Positions 5,223-6,416 of a stretch of DNA of 6,416 bases are shown here, in pieces. The DNA is from an uncultured Gammaproteobacteria bacterium (GTDB lineage: Bacteria > Pseudomonadota > Gammaproteobacteria > Ga0077536): the NCBI GenBank assembly GCA_903866355.1, contig CAIPNE010000246.1, positions 1 to 6,416 on the forward strand, read 5' to 3'. Position 1 is the stretch's first letter. Each line of letters starts with the position of its first letter. The notes beneath the pieces are model-generated. The model was not told where the DNA came from, did not search any database, and saw nothing but the letters and a program-made list of their open reading frames with translations. The position numbers and the translations under genes are program-made.

Positions 5223-6416
5223 ATGTCATTGCCGTCCCCCACCCGCCGCCCCTTAGATGGCCTGCGAGTTATTGAGGTAGGTCAGTTACTGGCCGGCCCC
5301 TTCGCTGCCACGATTCTCGGATATTTTGGCGCTGAGATTATCAAGGTTGAACCCCCTGAAGGGGGCGACCCCATCCGCGGCTGGCGGGCGCTAAAAAACG
5401 GCAAAGCGCTGTGGTGGGCGAGCCTCGCCCGCAATAAAAAATGCGTGACCCTAGACCTGCGCAAAGAGGAAGGCCGCGAACTGCTGCATCGTCTGCTCGA
5501 CAAATCCGACATTCTGGTCGAAAACTTTCGCCCCGGGACGATGGAAAAATGGGGCTTGGGTCCCGCAGACATCAAAAAGAGCAACCCGGCGCTCATCTAC
5601 GCGCGGATTTCCGGCTATGGCCAGACCGGCCCCTACGCGCCGCGCCCGGGTTTTGCCTCGGTGTGCGAAGGTTTCGGCGGCTTTCGTTACCTCAATGGCT
5701 TCCCCGGCGAACCTTCGGTGCGACCCAATCTCTCTATCGGTGACTCGCTGGCGGGCATCCATGCGGCGCTGGGTATCCTGCTGGCCTATATTGGACGGCT
5801 GCGCGATGGGACCGGCGAGGGTCAGGTGGTAGATGTGGCTATTTTTGAGGCCATCTACAACCTCATGGAATCCGTGGTGCCCGAATACGACGGTCTAGGG
5901 CTGGTTCGCGAAGCCTCAGGGTCCACGCTGACCGGTATCGTACCGTCGAATATCTACCCCACGATGGAGGGTAAAACCATCATCATCGGGGCTAACACCA
6001 ACCCGATGTTCACCCGGCTCTGCGAACTCATGGGCCGGCCTGACATGGCGCAAGACCCGCGCTACCGCGAAAACATCAATCGAGTGGAACATCAAACCCA
6101 TATCGACGGCGTGATTGGCGCGTGGACGGGTTCCATGCCGCAAGCTGAGGTCTTAGCCAAATTAGAAACCGCTGGGGTTGCGGCCGGTCCCATCTATAGC
6201 GTTGCGGACATGTTTAATGACCCCCAGTACCACGCACGTGGTCTTTTCGAGACCGTCACCATCGACGGTGAACCGTTGAAAATCCCCGCCATCATTCCCC
6301 AGCTGGGGACCACCCCTGGGCGCACCGACTGGCCGGGCGCGGATCTCGGCGAGCACAACGCGCAGGTGCTCGGAGAACTGCTAGGGCTCTCCAGCAGCGA
6401 ACTCGCCGGCATGAAA
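5223..6416 (+). CDS. CaiB/BaiF (family III) CoA-transferase, 3' end cut by window
   Basis: An uninterrupted frame of 398 codons runs from the ATG at 5223 to the last base. Family III enzymes move CoA between carboxylic acids through an aspartyl-CoA intermediate and form interlocked dimers of about 380-430-residue subunits, so only a few residues are probably missing. Visible features: the N-terminal Rossmann start 'PLDGLRVIEVGQLLAGPFAATIL.YFGAEIIKVE' (10-43), ARNKKCVTLDLR (69-80), LVENFRPGTMEKWGL (98-112), ISGYGQTGPYA (129-139), and the catalytic aspartate D174 in 'SIGDSLAG', which corresponds to Asp169 of formyl-CoA transferase. 'GEGQVVDVAIFEA' (198-210) and the C-terminal 'PAIIPQLGTTPGRTDWPGADLGEHNAQVL' (355-383) are also typical. 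A strong GAGGAG sets the start. Substrates cannot be told: carnitine, oxalate/formate, glutarate, mesaconate, steroid and aromatic-acid CoA-transferases share this fold, and no pathway gene is adjacent. It is complete through all catalytic regions. Confidence 0.93.
   Translation, partial: MSLPSPTRRPLDGLRVIEVGQLLAGPFAATILGYFGAEIIKVEPPEGGDPIRGWRALKNGKALWWASLARNKKCVTLDLRKEEGRELLHRLLDKSDILVENFRPGTMEKWGLGPADIKKSNPALIYARISGYGQTGPYAPRPGFASVCEGFGGFRYLNGFPGEPSVRPNLSIGDSLAGIHAALGILLAYIGRLRDGTGEGQVVDVAIFEAIYNLMESVVPEYDGLGLVREASGSTLTGIVPSNIYPTMEGKTIIIGANTNPMFTRLCELMGRPDMAQDPRYRENINRVEHQTHIDGVIGAWTGSMPQAEVLAKLETAGVAAGPIYSVADMFNDPQYHARGLFETVTIDGEPLKIPAIIPQLGTTPGRTDWPGADLGEHNAQVLGELLGLSSSELAGMK

Noticed and set aside
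4781..5242. 153-residue open frame on the minus strand over the VanZ-like gene
   Set aside because: It is Arg/Pro/Ala-rich with no recognisable domain and lies opposite a plus-strand gene with clear VanZ motifs.
5451..5762. Minus-strand and alternate-frame open frames inside the CoA-transferase
   Set aside because: The plus-strand frame from 5223 is uninterrupted to the window end with all family motifs, so these are shadows.

Overview
The window looks like ordinary chromosomal DNA from a GC-rich gammaproteobacterium. RecG, UbiA and the RidA tail are all of the proteobacterial type, and UbiA (ubiquinone synthesis) implies a respiring proteobacterium. I cannot name the genus from sequence alone. 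Coding density is very high: six genes plus a seventh cut by the left edge, with only two intergenic gaps above 50 bp.

Layout. Positions 1-168 hold the 3' end of a RidA-family imine deaminase gene. It is followed after 14 bp by recG (183-2288, branch-migration helicase), whose last codons overlap the start of ubiA (2275-3153, 4-hydroxybenzoate polyprenyltransferase). These three genes are co-directional and tightly packed, so they are probably one transcription unit. A gene on the minus strand (4268-3150) encodes an exported Sel1-repeat protein and converges on ubiA, with the two stop codons sharing a TTAA. Divergent from it, on the plus strand, are a stand-alone two-CBS-domain protein (4350-4760) and a VanZ-like small membrane protein (about 4735-5136), which overlap. 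After an 86 bp gap with a small hairpin and a clear Shine-Dalgarno sequence comes a family III CoA-transferase (CaiB/BaiF type, from 5223), which runs off the right edge close to its expected end.

How the genes relate. ridA-recG-ubiA looks like a housekeeping cluster whose members share transcription rather than a pathway: metabolite damage control, DNA repair and quinone synthesis. The CBS/VanZ pair may be translationally coupled, but no shared function can be read from the sequence. The CoA-transferase has its own ribosome binding site and appears independent.

I found no mobile element, CRISPR array, RNA gene, toxin-antitoxin pair or defence cassette, and no convincing undescribed system. 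The points most worth a second look are a nested inverted repeat between the two divergent genes (4277-4316), the unusual gene overlaps and start of the VanZ gene, the ambiguous lipoprotein/signal peptide of the Sel1 protein, and the unassigned substrate of the CoA-transferase.
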